Of a stretch of DNA of 64,000 nucleotides, positions 1 to 12,152 are shown piece by piece. Each line of letters begins with the position of its first letter. Positions within the stretch are counted from its first letter, which is position 1. The stretch is from assembly GCA_003255025.1 (NCBI GenBank), contig QANY01009110.1:2010367-2074366 (forward strand), in the 5' to 3' direction. A program made the position numbers and the translations under genes. This stretch comes from Datisca glomerata (lineage: Eukaryota; Streptophyta; Magnoliopsida; Cucurbitales; Datiscaceae). The notes beneath the pieces were generated by a model, which made no database searches, was not told the DNA's origin, and was given only the letters and a program-made list of their open reading frames with translations.

Positions 1-1538
1 AGGATATTGATAGGAACTGAGTGTGGGATCTCAAAATAACTGAGGGAGTAAAAAACAATTTTTCTTCTTCCTCTAGAGGGTTCGCCGGCAACAGTATAGA
101 GGAGGGGAGAGAAAACCTTTCCTGCTATGTCTAACACTTAGCTTAGGGTTAGGTTTGTAATATTTTTATATTAATTATAAAATTTACCCATATACCCATA
201 TATGATAAAACTGAAATTCACCTCCCTTGCACTGCAATCTGCAATTTTTACATCTCTCATAAAGTAAGTACTGTGTCCAAATTGATAAATTAAATTGATC
301 CCTATCAATTAATTAATTTTTTTATTTATTAATTATCTAACAATTAGAAAATAATAAATTAATTAATTTAAATAATAATTTTACTCCTCACTAATTTACT
401 GATGGCACACATCACATATAAATTCGGGAAGTGTACATTGGTCCAAAATATATTTTTGGTCCAACTGATGTTGTTTCTCATTAATGTTCTTATAAGCTAC
501 TCCTGAGACTGAACAGACCTACAAGAATAAAGCTATGAGATTCAAATCCCCCGCTAATTTATCTCTATAAATTTTTGACTGATTTAATCCTGACATCGTA
601 CGACACCACTATAGGTCCGATGCCGAATCAACTCTCGATTCATATGCGCTACAATTTCTGTTTATACAAATAAACATATTTATTTCACGTTCCTTAGAAT
701 ATTTTACAATGTTACCCTTTAGAAATATCAGAACAAGAAAGGGATGTAAAATTGTCATTTTACCCATCTAGTTATTATTTCCTTAACTCATTTATTGACT
801 GTGAATAAGAAAGACATATCAGTGTAATATCTCGTACAGTTCACGCTGTCTTATTCAATGACTCATGTCATCGAGTATCAGGCCCGGTTTATTTATTCAC
901 ACACTCAACAATAAAGCATAAGGTGATATTGTTGCTATTACAATCTTACACAAATTTCATATATATGAATCACACAACTCCAATATAGTGTAATTACAAT
1001 CCCATCGATGTATATCATGGCAATTCAAACTCACTTATTTAGCGTATCAAAGACCGTAACCAACTAAGTTGAGTTTCGTATTCACCTCAGAATTATAGTA
1101 ATTATGAAAATACTCTTAATGTATAACAATTAGAGTAAGAGTAGATAAACGGCTTTGCTCTAAACTAATTTGTTACTAGTCTATTCAACATATTCCATAA
1201 CATGCTTAGGTAAACCGTTAGAGTCTCCACTCCCATGCCCCAAGACCGGCATCCTTTGGTTCAACCTAACAGTCGTAATTCAGACTCGATTGCCCAATCG
1301 ATCCTAAAACTGCAAATAACATTTTGAACTATTTCAGAACAGTTTGTCTGGAAGACCCCTATGTCTTTACTCTTCTTACATTGATAATGCTTCCAAGACT
1401 TAAGTAAATTGTAAATATACTTTAATTAAAGGAAAACGTTCATTTATTCATAAAATTCAGTAATACATAAATGTTAGACAAATAACTAAATAATCATAAA
1501 TAGTTATTACACCCTACATTATGGACACAATTCCAACA
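1..1538 (-). repeat. Copia family A LTR 1, cut by the window edge
   Basis: Long terminal repeat of a Ty1/copia element read on the minus strand. Its right edge (plus strand ...TTCCAACA) is followed by a purine-tract complement (AACTCCCACTTGG), so this is the 3' LTR of the copy at 1539-6825. The left part lies outside the window. It aligns by eye along its length with 6826-8311, 15941-17807 and 26570-28637, sharing blocks such as AGGATATTGATAGGAACTGA and TTAGCTTAGGGTTAGG. The ends are the inverted pair TGTTGG/CCAACA. Confidence 0.88.
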
Positions 1539-1599
1539 AACTCCCACTTGGACTAAAGTAGGCGTGTACAATCTCCTATCCCCATGCCCTCCAGATGTT

Positions 1600-3180
1600 C
1601 ATCAAAGACTTTACTGCTTAAAGTCTAGGTTGTTGACTGTCGATATGCATGTTATTACATCTCCACAATGAACAATTTCTCTGATGAGGTGATACTTACG
1701 CCCTATATGTTTGGATTTTTTGTGACTCCTCGGTTCCTTTGAGTTTGCTATAACACCACTTTATCGCAATAAATTGTCATGGGTTTGTCGGCATCTGGAA
1801 CGACCTCTAGAGTCGTCAGAAACTTTCTAAGCCCGACAACCTCATTTGCAGCGTCACAAGCTGCCACATAGTTAACTTCCTTGGCAGAATCAGTAATGCA
1901 AGATTATTTGATACTTCTTTATACTACTACTCCACCATTCTGGATGAAAACTGATCCTAAAGTGGGACTCTTGGAATCCTTGTCTACTTGAAGATCGGAG
2001 TTGGTATAACCCATCATATTCAAGTCAGTATATGAATACACAAGCATGAGTTCCTCATTCTCTTAAGATACTTAAGGATATGCTTGACGATATTCCAATG
2101 CTCGAGTCCAGAATTAGATTGGAAACGACTCACCACGCCCACAACATAAAAAATATTTGGCCTAGTGCAAAGCATCACATATTTGAGACATCCTACAGCT
2201 GATGCATATGGAATCTTTCTCATGTCTTCCTCTTATAGAGGAGTCTTGGGAGACTGCTCCTTGGAGAGGATGACTCCATGCCTCAATGGATGATAACCCT
2301 TCTCGAAGTCTTACATACTGAAGTAATCCATACCTTATCTATATAAGATGTTTGAGATAGTGCCAATTGTCTGTTCTTCCTATCTAAAAAGATCTGAATA
2401 CTTAAGACAAATGCAACTTACTCCGCGATCCTTCATATCAAATTACTTTACAACCAAATATTGCCATCAGATAATTTTCCTATATCTTCCCCAATTAGTA
2501 GAATACCGTCCATGTATAAGACTAGAAAAACCACTTTCCCTTCATGTATCATCTTATATACATAGGGTTCATCCACTAACTATTAAAAATCATAGTTCTT
2601 GATAGTTTCATCGAATCTGATATTCCACAACCATGACGCTTGCTTAAGTCCATAAATGGACTTCAGCAGTTCACAAAAGTTACCCTCTTAACCTTTTTCC
2701 ATGAACCTGTCTAGTTGGGCCGTATAAACGCGCTCTTCAAGACAACCATTTAGAAAGGTTGTCTTGACGTCTATTTGCCAGATTTCATAATCGAGGGCAG
2801 TAGTAATGGATAGGAGAATTCAGATGGACTTAAGCATGGCCACCGATAAGAAGGTATGCTCATAGTCAATATCTTCCTTTTGGGTGTAGCCCTTAGCTAC
2901 TAGCCTAGCTTTGAATGTCTCCACATTCCCATCTAGACCATTATTTTCTTATAAATCCATTTACACCTTACAAGTTTTGCCCTTTCAAGAGGATCTACAA
3001 GATTTCAAACTCCGTTCAAGTGAATCGATTGTATCTCGACATTCATGGCTTCTTGCCATAGATTTATTTCAGGATCAGCCATGGCCTGTGAATAAGAAAG
3101 AGGTTCATCATGATCCTTATCTGAGACTGCTGTTAAGGCATCTCCATAAGACATGAACCTATCAGGTTGTCTCACAACCC
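1600..3180 (-). pseudogene. Copia RT and RNase H remnant, copy 1
   Basis: Broken reverse transcriptase and RNase H of copy 1. The RT-RNase H connection reads in one open stretch at 2020-2223 (TRPNIFYVVGVVSRF, then LEHWNIVKHILKYLKR, typical of copia). RNase H follows at about 1780-1900 (YVAACDAANEVVGLRKFL). The RT catalytic box, normally YVDD, reads Y-M-D-G at 2515-2526, so one catalytic aspartate is lost. Stops and shifts separate the pieces. In an active element the enzyme copies element RNA into DNA in virus-like particles; this copy cannot. Confidence 0.78.
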
Positions 3181-4680
3181 TCCCACTACGTTGAGGCTCC
3201 GACCGCTATTATGGTTTCTATTATTGAATCAGGAACAGGTCCTGATTGGGGAGTTGGTGTCTTCCCACTCAATAATTCCTCTAGCAAGTGTGCTTTTTGG
3301 CTTCACAATTCTTATATAGTCCTCTTCAAGAAAATGTGTATTCGTGTTCATGAATGTTTTCTTGTTAGTTTGAATATAAAAGATATATCCCTTGGGATAT
3401 CCTACAAATATGTATAATTCTGATCGACTAGCCAACTTGCCTATCTTTGCTCTCAGTACATGTTCTGGGCATCCTCATATCCTAAGGTGGCTAACAGACA
3501 ACTTTTGTCTACTCCATCTTTCATATGGCGTCCAAGGCACCATCTTTGAAGAAACTTGGTTCAAAATGTATGGTACTATTTTCAAGGCATATCCCTAGAA
3601 TGAATCTGGGAGGGATGAGTAACTCATCATGGATCTAACCATATTCATCAAAGTTTGATTCATTCTTTTTGACACACTAATTTGCTCTAGAGTGCTAGGT
3701 GCTGTAACCTGAGAAAGAATACATTATTCCTTATGAAAGTCTTCAAACTCTCCTAGCAAGTACTCTCCACCACGATCGGATCATAGTATTTTGATTTATT
3801 TTTCTAATTTCTTTTCAACCATATCCTTGTACTCTTTGAAAGTCTTCAAACTCTCCTAGCAATTACTCTCCACCACGATCGGATCATAATGTTTTGATTT
3901 ATTTTTCCAATTGCTTTTTAACCATAACTTTGGTACTCTTTGAACTTTTCAAAGGTTTCAAGCTTTTGGCGCATTAGATAAATATGTCAAAAATGCGAGT
4001 AGCCATCAGGAAGGTTACAAAATATTTGTTACCTCCTCTTGCGTGGATATTCAATTGCTCACATACATCACTATGTACGAGTTTGAGACATTGAATGGCT
4101 CTTTCACCCTTCACTTAAAAAGGGTCTCCTAGTCATTTTACCTTCTTTGTAGGATTCGCATGCCGGAGGTAGAGATCTCACACTTAAAGTTTACAATGGA
4201 CCATCCTTTACAAGTCTTTTAATCCTGTCTATGCTAATATGACCAAGACAAAAGTGTCACAAGTAGGTTAGATCGATTGAATTAGACTTCAACCTTTTAC
4301 TATCCCTTTATAAATCAATATTTACTTTAGTGTCACATATCACTGGAACTATTAGTTTTACACAAAATAGGTTATTTATCAAGCATGCAGTAGTGATCGA
4401 GCAATTAATTCTAGAAATACCAATATCATTATCAACGAAATTTAAAGAAAATCTTTGCTCAATCAAACTAGCTACTGAAATTAGATTTTTTCAAAAAACC
4501 GGCATATAATAAACATCTCGTAAAACCATAAAATTGTTATTAAATGACAATTTAATAGTTTTAACTGATACAACAGATATTAGTGCTCTATTTCTCCAAC
4601 AGAAGCTGAACTTGCCATCGTCAAGCCTTCTGATTTCCCTAAACTCCTGCAGGGAATAATAGACATGGTTAGTAGGTGTA
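3180..4680 (-). pseudogene. Copia integrase and protease remnant, copy 1
   Basis: Integrase region of copy 1. The stretch at 3229-3435 carries the conserved block after the integrase core (ELYIFVGYPKGYIFY, then NTHFLEEDYI). Further up on the minus strand are degraded core and pre-integrase segments that match copy 2 (12153-12960). A 103 bp tandem duplication at 3734-3939 disrupts the frame. Protease should lie near 4680-4550, but I could not find a clean DSGA motif here. Function would be insertion of the DNA copy; this one is inactive. Confidence 0.65.
3734..3939. repeat. 103 bp tandem duplication within integrase
   Basis: A segment beginning TGAAAGTCTTCAAACTCTCC occurs at 3734 and again at 3837, offset 103 bp, with a few substitutions between units. 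Copy 2 has only one unit at the matching place (about 12340-12440), so the duplication arose in copy 1. Confidence 0.8.
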
Positions 4681-4684
4681 GAGT

Positions 4685-5560
4685 CTACAATCCATAAAAG
4701 GTAGAGTCACCCACATAACATGACTCAGTAAATAGTAGCATACATTTGGATTTCAACTCTTTGAGATAATCTGGGCAGTTACATTTCCAATGGCCAGCAG
4801 CTCCATAATGAGGACACTTGTCTTTTGACTTGTCCACTTTTGTAGTGCCCTTGCCTTTCGCAGCTTCCGAGTTCTGCTTCTTAGACTTCGTTGGACTTCT
4901 CTTCTGTTTCTTTTTTGGCACCAGAGGTGGAAGTTTTCCTCCTCAGTCTTCCTCTTGCCCTTCAGAAATAGGGTCTCAGCAGTGTACAACTCCTTTATAA
5001 GTTCCGGAAGTGAGTACCTCAATTTATTCGCTGAATAATTAAGTTTGATGTTCTCAAAAAAATATGGTGGGATCTCGAGGATCATATCAACTTGAGCCTC
5101 ACCATCTACCTCAGTTCCTATAATCTACATCTCATTTAGATAACTAATTATTGACATCATATGTTCTCTGACAGGAGTTTCAGGTATCATCCAATAATTC
5201 ATGAAGTTTCACATAGTAGCCTGTTTGGCTTGAAGACCCTAATCCCCGAACATTTCGGTGATGTTCAACATCATATCAGTGATGGTTTCCATGTTTTGAT
5301 ATTGTTGTTACAACACATTTCTAGCAAGATGCCAAAATACAACACCTAGAAATCTCATCAGAAGCATAAACATCATTTTTGTCATTTTCATATTGAGTCG
5401 ATTCAACAATTGGCTCAAGGGGGAAAGGGGGATGCGAGCACGAACTTGTGCTTTTCTACCATCAATACGATATCAAGATTACATTTTCACCCCATGTAAT
5501 TTTCACCAGTAAGTTTGTTCGCATTTAAGATCGTTGAGAGTAAGGATAATGACATGATTA
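4685..5560 (-). pseudogene. Copia gag remnant, copy 1
   Basis: Degraded gag (capsid/nucleocapsid) of copy 1. The start region near 5560 reads as in copy 2 (LLSTILNANKLTGENYM) but the next tryptophan codon is a stop. The middle (LNYSANKLRYSLPELIKEL, about 5050) is the conserved capsid segment. A basic stretch and a zinc knuckle follow at 4770-4820. The knuckle reads C-P-H-Y...GHWKCNC, so the second cysteine ligand is tyrosine, while copy 2 keeps CHHC. A frameshift lies between the capsid part and the knuckle. Confidence 0.75.
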
Positions 5561-6309
5561 CTGAAAAGAATAAATAAAAAATCTTTGTAAATAATTACTT
5601 AATTATTTAGGAAAGTAAGATGCATGACGCAAATACTGAAATATTAAAAAATCTAATAAAAAATATTTTTTAATGATGTTACGATCAACAACGATAGCTT
5701 GTCTTATCTAAGGACAACACCCAAGCTATCTCCTATCGCATTGAGACTTTTCTCGTTTGGTTAACGCTTCTCAAACTAAAATGATGCATGTACATATTAT
5801 ATGATATTTTGACATTGACATATCCCTATTTTCTATATGGCATGTTATACGCTGATACGAGATTAATAATAATCATACATTCAAAATTAACCTCTCTATG
5901 GCTCTGGAAGTCCCACCAATTTATAAATTACAATAATTTAAATACTAGTCTGCATGACGTCTTTAATTTCATTCTCCTTCAGGAAGTCCCACCAATTTGT
6001 AAGCCTTTACAAAAGTCTAGTCTCATTTTCAAATTTTAAATTATTTTCCAACAATTTATACTTTGATAAGCTAATTAATCAATTGATTTATTTTTAAAAA
6101 ATAATTTATAAAATAAATTTCAATTAATTAGTGTTGAAAATTACCGAATTAAATAAAATTAATTTTTTGGGACTCGATTGGGTTTGTAATCAAATCTCAA
6201 ATCCTTTCAAATTATCTAAGCCAAGCAACTCTTGCTTAGTCCGATACCTCAATAGGCGTGGTGGATCCATGCTAGCCCAATGGCCCAATATGGCCTTGCG
6301 CACACTAGG

Positions 6310-6470
6310 GTTTTCAAAACTCTAAGATTTCCTAAACCTAAAAGTTTCCAAAACCCCAAGATTTCACAAACCCAAAAGTTTTCGAAATCTTAAGGTTTCT
6401 TAAACCCAATAGTTTCCAAAATCTCAAGGTTTCCCAACCCCTATGGTTTCATAAACCATAATTAAGAAAC
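6310..6470. repeat. 34 bp minisatellite in copia leader, copy 1
   Basis: About four or five tandem 34 bp units of the form AAGATTTCCTAAACC + AAAAGTTTCCAAAACC lie between the primer-binding site and gag. Copy 2 has the same array at 15340-15550 with more and more diverged units. Confidence 0.75.
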
Positions 6471-6810
6471 CTATGGCGGCGAGCGGCGAAGGTAACAAGC
6501 AGCGTGCGACAGCAGGCGGCAACACAGCGCCACGACGATGATTTACAGTGACTTTTCTTGCAATGACAGATTTACATGAAATTTAAGAATACAAATTTTG
6601 CAAAAAATAAATTACATCAAATCATATGCCTCAATTTTGGCGTACATCAAATCTAAAATTGAAAATAAACACCTAGAGCCAATCGATCGGGATCCATTCA
6701 TAAAACACATTCAAACATGCTTTGAATATACCACATAAAAAATATGTCAATATCACAATATCCATCCATACATACGTTTAATCACTAAATATGTACAATC
6801 AAGAACTCAA

Positions 6811-6823
6811 GGCTCTGATACCA
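6811..6823 (-). other. Primer-binding site, copy 1
   Basis: The plus strand reads GGCTCTGATACCA, so the element strand reads TGGTATCAGAGCC, complementary to the 3' part of initiator tRNA-Met. It lies two bases from the LTR 2 boundary, which fixes the minus orientation and identifies 6826-8311 as the 5' LTR of copy 1. Confidence 0.9.
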
Positions 6824-6825
6824 AT

Positions 6826-8311
6826 TGTTGGATCGGGTTTTACAAATTGAAGAAAATTAATGAACCACGAACGGTTCGTGGGCGGAATATCAAAAAAGTT
6901 TGCAACAAATATTTAATCATATAAATATAAAACCATACAACAATAATAATTTTTTAGGTAAATGAATTGAGAAGAGATGGAAACAATTTTTACCTTTTCT
7001 AGTAATGGAGAATTTCTGAATTGGCAGGATTCAATTTATTGTCTCGCGCTCCTCGTTCTTGAGATTCGTAGAACTTCAATCGTTCTTCACACCAACAACA
7101 ACTCGTAGGATTTAGAAGTATGTCTCACAAGGATATTGATAGGAACTGAGTGTGGGCTCTGAAAATATTTGAGGGAGAAAAAAATATTTTTATTCTTCCT
7201 TTAGAGGGTTCAGCGGCAATAGTAGGGAGGAGGGGTTCTGCTCTGTCTAACACTTAGCTTAGCTTAGGGTTAGGTTTAAAATCCTTCTATATTAATTATG
7301 GAATTTACCCATATACTATATATGATAAAACCAAAATTTACCTCCCTTGCATTGCAATCTATGATATTTAGATCTCCCTTATAGTCAGTATTGTCTAAAT
7401 CTATCAATCCAAATTTATAATCGATTATTATCAATTAATTTATTTCTTTTATTTACAAATTATATAATAATTATAAATTAATTAATTAATTTGAACATTA
7501 ATTTTACTCGTCATTAATTTAGTGATGTGTACATTGGTCCAAAACACGTTTTTGGTCCAACTGATGTTGTTTCTCATTCATGTCCTGATCAGCTACTCCT
7601 AATACTGAATAGACCCACATGAATAAAACTATGAGATTCAAATACCAGGTTAATTTACCTCAATTTTTTTTACTTATTTTAATCCCGACATCGTATGACT
7701 CCACTATAGATCCGATGTCGAATCAACTCTCGATTCATGCACGCTATATTTTTCTATTGGTGTAAATAAACATATTTATTTCATGGTCCACAGAATATTT
7801 TACGATGTTGCCCTTCGTGAATATCAGTAACAAGAGTGAGATGTAAAATTATTATTTTATCATTCTAGTTATTATTTCTTTAACTCACTTATTGACAGAT
7901 ATATTAGTGAAGTATCTCGTACAGTTTACAATGTTTTATTTAATGACTCATGTCATCACCTAACTAAGTCAAATTTCGTATTCACCTCATGATTAAGGTA
8001 ATTATGAAAATACTCTTAACGTGTACCAATTAGATTCAGAGCTATATAAATGACTTTACTCTAAATTAATTTGTTACTGGTCTATTCAACATGTTCCATA
8101 ATATTCTGAACTGTTTCAGAAGAGCTTTTCTTGAAGACCCCTTTGTCTTTACTCTTCTTACGTTAATAATAGTTCCACGACTTAAGTACATTATATTTAA
8201 TTAAAGAAAACTTTCATTTATTCATAAAATTAAGTGATACACAAATGTCAGAGAAATAACTAAATAATCATAAATAGTTATTACCCCTACTTTATGGACA
8301 CAACTCCAACA
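6826..8311 (-). repeat. Copia family A LTR 2, shared by two copies
   Basis: LTR of 1486 bp, TGTTGGATCG to ACTCCAACA. On its left is the primer-binding site of copy 1; on its right the polypurine complement (AACTCCCTCTTGG) of copy 2. It therefore serves as 5' LTR of one copy and 3' LTR of the other. It is about 380 bp shorter than LTR 3 because of roughly three deletions, near 7528 (about 26 bp), 7955 (about 190 bp) and 8101 (about 130 bp), judged against LTR 1. Confidence 0.88.
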
Positions 8312-8419
8312 AACTCCCTCTTGGACTAAGTTAGGCGTGTACAATCTTGTATCCCCAGGTCCTCCAGATGACTATCAAACACTTTACTGCTTAAAGTCTT
8401 CGTGAATGGATCTACCAGG

Positions 8420-9500
8420 TTATTGATTATCATATGTGTTTACTACAACATCTTCACGCTGAACAATCTCTCTGATGAGGTGATACTTATGCTCTATGTG
8501 TTTGGATCTTTTGTGACTCCTCGGTTCCTTTCAGTTTGCTATAGCCCCACTATTATCGCAATAAAGTGTCATGGGTTTGTCAGCATCTGAAATAACTTCT
8601 AGAGTCTTTAAGAACTTTCTAAGCCAGACAACCTCCTTTGCAGCTTCACAAGTTGTCACATACTCAGCTTCCATGGTAGAATCAGCAACGGTAGATTGTT
8701 TGATACTTTTCCATACTACTGCTTCGCCATTCATGATGAACATCAATCTTGAAGTGGACATCCTAGAATCCTTGTCTGCTTAAAAATTAGAGTCGGTATA
8801 GCCCGTCATATTCAAGTCAATACCTGAATAGATAAGCATGTAGTTCCTCGTTCTCCTAAGATACTTGAGGATATGCTTGACGATATTCCAATGCTCGAGT
8901 CCAGGATTAGATTGAAAATGACTCACCATGCCCACGACGTAGCAAATATCTGGCCTAATGCAAAGCATCGCATATATGAGACATCCTATGGCTTATGCAT
9001 ATGGAATCTTTCTCATGTCTTCCTCTTCTAGAGGAGTCTTAGGAGACTGCTCCTTGAAGAGGCTGACTCCATGCCATAAATGGACTTCAACAGTTCACAA
9101 ACATTTATCTCTTGGCATTTTTCATGAACCCGTCTAGTTGAGCCATATAAATGCGCCCTTTAAGATCGCCATTCAGAAAGGAAATATTGACGTCCATCTG
9201 CTAGATTTCATAATCGAGGGCATCGGCAATGGACAGTAGAATTTGGTTGGACTTAAACATGGCCACCGACAAGAAAGTATCCTTATAGTCAATACATTTC
9301 TTTTGTGTGTAGCTCATGACTACTAGCCTAGCTTTAAATATCTTCACATTCCCATCTAGACCATTCTTTTTCATATAAACCAATTTAGACCCTACAGGTT
9401 TTACCCCTTCAGGAGGATCTATAAGCTTTCAGACTCCGTTTGAGTACATCAGTTGTGTCTCGACATTCATGGCTTATTACCATAGATTTGCTTCAGGATC
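8420..9500 (-). pseudogene. Copia RT and RNase H remnant, copy 2
   Basis: Contains the RT start (FKARLVVMSYTQKKCIDYKD at 9201-9383), the RT-RNase H link (CIRPDICYVVGMVSHFQS at 8780-8968) and RNase H (DSTMEAEYVTTCEAAKE, then LYCDNSGAIAN, at 8531-8761). The RNase H frame is the best kept part and holds the expected acidic positions. About 370 bp is deleted near 9075 compared with copy 1 (its 2283-2651), removing the whole YVDD region. A stop separates RNase H from the link. Inactive. Confidence 0.8.
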
Positions 9501-9599
9501 AGCCATGGCCTGCGAGTAGAAAATAGGTTCATCATTATCCTTGTCTGAGATTACCATTGAGGCATTTTCATAAGACATGTACTTGTTAGGTTATCTCAC

Positions 9600-10001
9600 A
9601 ACCCTCCCACTACGTCGAGGCTCCGTAGGCTTTGACCCTTATTTTAGTTCTTCCATTATTAAATCGGGAACATGTCTTGAGTGGGGAATTGGTGTCCTCC
9701 AACTCAATATTTCCTCTAGCACAAGTGTGATTCTTGACTTCACACTTCTTATATAGCCCTCTTCAAGAAAACGTGCATTCGTGCTCATAAATATTTTCTT
9801 ATCATTTGGACCATAAAAGACATATCCCTTCGTTCCCTTAGAATATCCTACAGACATGCATAATTCTGATCGAATGGCCAACTTTCCTGTCTTCGGTTTC
9901 AGTATATGTGTCAGGAATTTTCATATCCTAAGGTGCCTTACGGACGACTTTCATCCACTCCATCTTTCACATAGGGTGCTAGGTATTGTCTTTGACGGAA
10001 C
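9600..10001 (-). pseudogene. Copia integrase C-terminal remnant, copy 2
   Basis: An 80-codon open stretch at 9639-9881 carries the block that follows the integrase core in copia polyproteins (CMSVGYSKGTKGYVFYGP, then STNARFLEEGYIRS). The frame is cut at 10001 by the nested LTR and resumes at 12153 in homologous sequence, as shown by comparison with copy 1 near 3540. Confidence 0.75.
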
Positions 10002-12152
10002 TGTTGGAGGTTATGTTCTCAAAACATGTGTATTGACATTTTTTAATGAGGATTACATTTTTTTGTAATTGTTCTTTTAAATTATTGTTGAATAATTTAT
10101 ATAAATATCTGAAAATTTCATATTCATTAATGAGATTATGATCTTGTATTAGTACAAGAGGATTAAGATCAAAGATAATGAATAAAATTTTCAGCAACAT
10201 ATTAAAATATGGAATCTTTAATGAATGGTTGCTAGTACGGTTCACTAAGCATTATGAATGTATCTAATCTAGATCCGGATCATTAATTTGGATAGACATT
10301 TTAGTGAATGTTCTTTAAAATGAGATTATATATGACTCAACCGATGTGCATTAATATCTTTATCAACGTGTCGTTTATCATAAAGATTTAATACACATTA
10401 ATTTGATACTAATATGTAGATTAGTCTGAATCATGAGTAGTCATGAACTCCAATACATGTCTACTGGATCTTTTGATTCACTCGTTAAAGTTTTCTTGTA
10501 AAACATGCTAGTGAATTTTGTTTTAGAGATTCAGTGATATAAATGGCTCAGAACATGATCTTACAAGATTGAAATCCAAGTTTTCCTAACAGATCGTATA
10601 TCGGTTCCCTTAAGTGTTAATTTCTGGAACTGAATGCTTATTGAGCTAAAATTTATAATAAGATTATCAATTAGCCATTCACTAATGGATTAATGGTACT
10701 TAAAGATCAAGAGATAATTAGAGGGGTAAAATGATAATTTTGACCAGTTCTAATTTACGAACTAATAATTGGAGGACAAAACTATATGAATTGATTATAT
10801 CAGTGGACTACATGAGAATATTCTGTAAATACAATCTATAATCTCTAAGAGTGCAATTTCATATTTATAGTGGAGTAATAATGGAATTGATAAATAAGAT
10901 TATTTAATTAAAGAGTTTAATTAATAATCTGATTTATTGGAGCTTATAATTATAGGTCAATGGTCCCAAGTCACCTTTATACTATGCAGTTTAGGGTGTG
11001 AATATTTCAGGACATGAGAAAATGACTAACTTGCAAATGAATTTTTATTTTAGGGCAAGTACATAATTATGTGTGATTAATTAATTAATTGAATTGTTTA
11101 TATATATAAATATAATTTTTTGAATTAATATATATATATATATATATATATGTAATTATCGATAAGTGATACAAATATCTAATTTATAAATTTAGATAAT
11201 TAAATTATTATTAGATAATAATTTGGATCAATTAAATTTGTTATTTGTGAAATAAAAGATAATTTAGTTGATAGGGATAATCAGATATGTTAATTTTGAA
11301 TTAACTAACATCTACTTAGTTATGTGATTAAAATAAATATTTAATTTGTAGTAATTACCACGTGTCAATCACTAATTGAGTATCAAATATTGACATGGAC
11401 TGTTGTAGTGCCACTGCAGTTGTACACTATTATACAGTGACTCCACTGCATTGGGCAATTTGAAATTAAATATTATAATTTCTAATTTTTAATTATCCCT
11501 GAATATCTGACACATCATTATTTAGAATGAGATATAGATATTATTCTAATGACAAGAGATGATCAGATGCTTAGCTAATCCATCAGTGAATCAGTTCATC
11601 ATTCAAGAGTTGAGAGAAAAACATAATTTATCAAAAAGTGATTTTTTCTACGATTAAGAGTTAATCAAATATTTAAAAGAATTATCATCACGTTCTTTTA
11701 GAGAATCCTCTCACAAAAATCATTCTCAGTAAAATCTCTAGATACCATCTGTTGAATACATCTAGAAATAGAAAAGTGTTTTCGTTATATTCTACATGCC
11801 CACACATGTCTTAGTGCATTGAGGATTGACTGGGAAGATCTTGGTATGAGATCCCAGAGTCTGCTGATGGATGGAACGATTTTGCTGGAACGGACAATTG
11901 ATCGGTTTCATGAGGATGCTTGATTTAGACTAAGGCATATGATTCCTAACCTTGTATATTATTAAATTAATATATAAATATATAATGGATCCTGACTGAT
12001 TGAAAACGAGTTTTCAGTAAAAAGTTTTTTTGGTTGTCGTGGAATTGCACGATTTTCTTTTACTAAAATATTCGATTTTTTTATTAAAAGTTTAACTTTT
12101 AAATGGCCACACGCTACATGCTTCCGCTGTACACGCGCCGCGATGACCAACA
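10002..12152. mobile_element. Nested solo LTR in copy 2 integrase
   Basis: An insertion of 2151 bp bounded by TGTTGGAGG and ACCAACA, flanked by GGAAC (9997-10001) and TGAAC (12153-12157), a 5 bp target duplication with one difference. Copy 1 shows the uninterrupted sequence near 3550. There is no primer-binding site, polypurine tract or coding region inside, so I read it as a solo LTR. It shares inverted ends with family A, but its interior does not align by eye. Orientation was not determined. Confidence 0.72.
11129..11152. repeat. (TA)n microsatellite
   Basis: About twelve TA units within the nested solo LTR. Confidence 0.9.

Larger units (their letters stand above)
1539..6825 (-). mobile_element. 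Copia family A internal region, copy 1
   Basis: Internal region of a degenerate Ty1/copia retrotransposon on the minus strand, between LTR 1 and LTR 2. In element order it holds: primer-binding site (6811-6823), an untranslated leader with a 34 bp minisatellite, gag with a zinc knuckle, protease/integrase, reverse transcriptase, RNase H and a polypurine tract next to LTR 1. All reading frames are broken by stops and frameshifts. At about 5.3 kb it is close to a normal copia interior, so the copy is structurally complete but cannot be functional. It matches copy 2 (8312-15940) in the same order. Confidence 0.85.

Noticed and set aside
9979..10245. 88-codon minus-strand frame across the copy 2 / solo LTR joint
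   Set aside because: It spans an insertion boundary and is composed of AT-rich LTR sequence; a chance frame.
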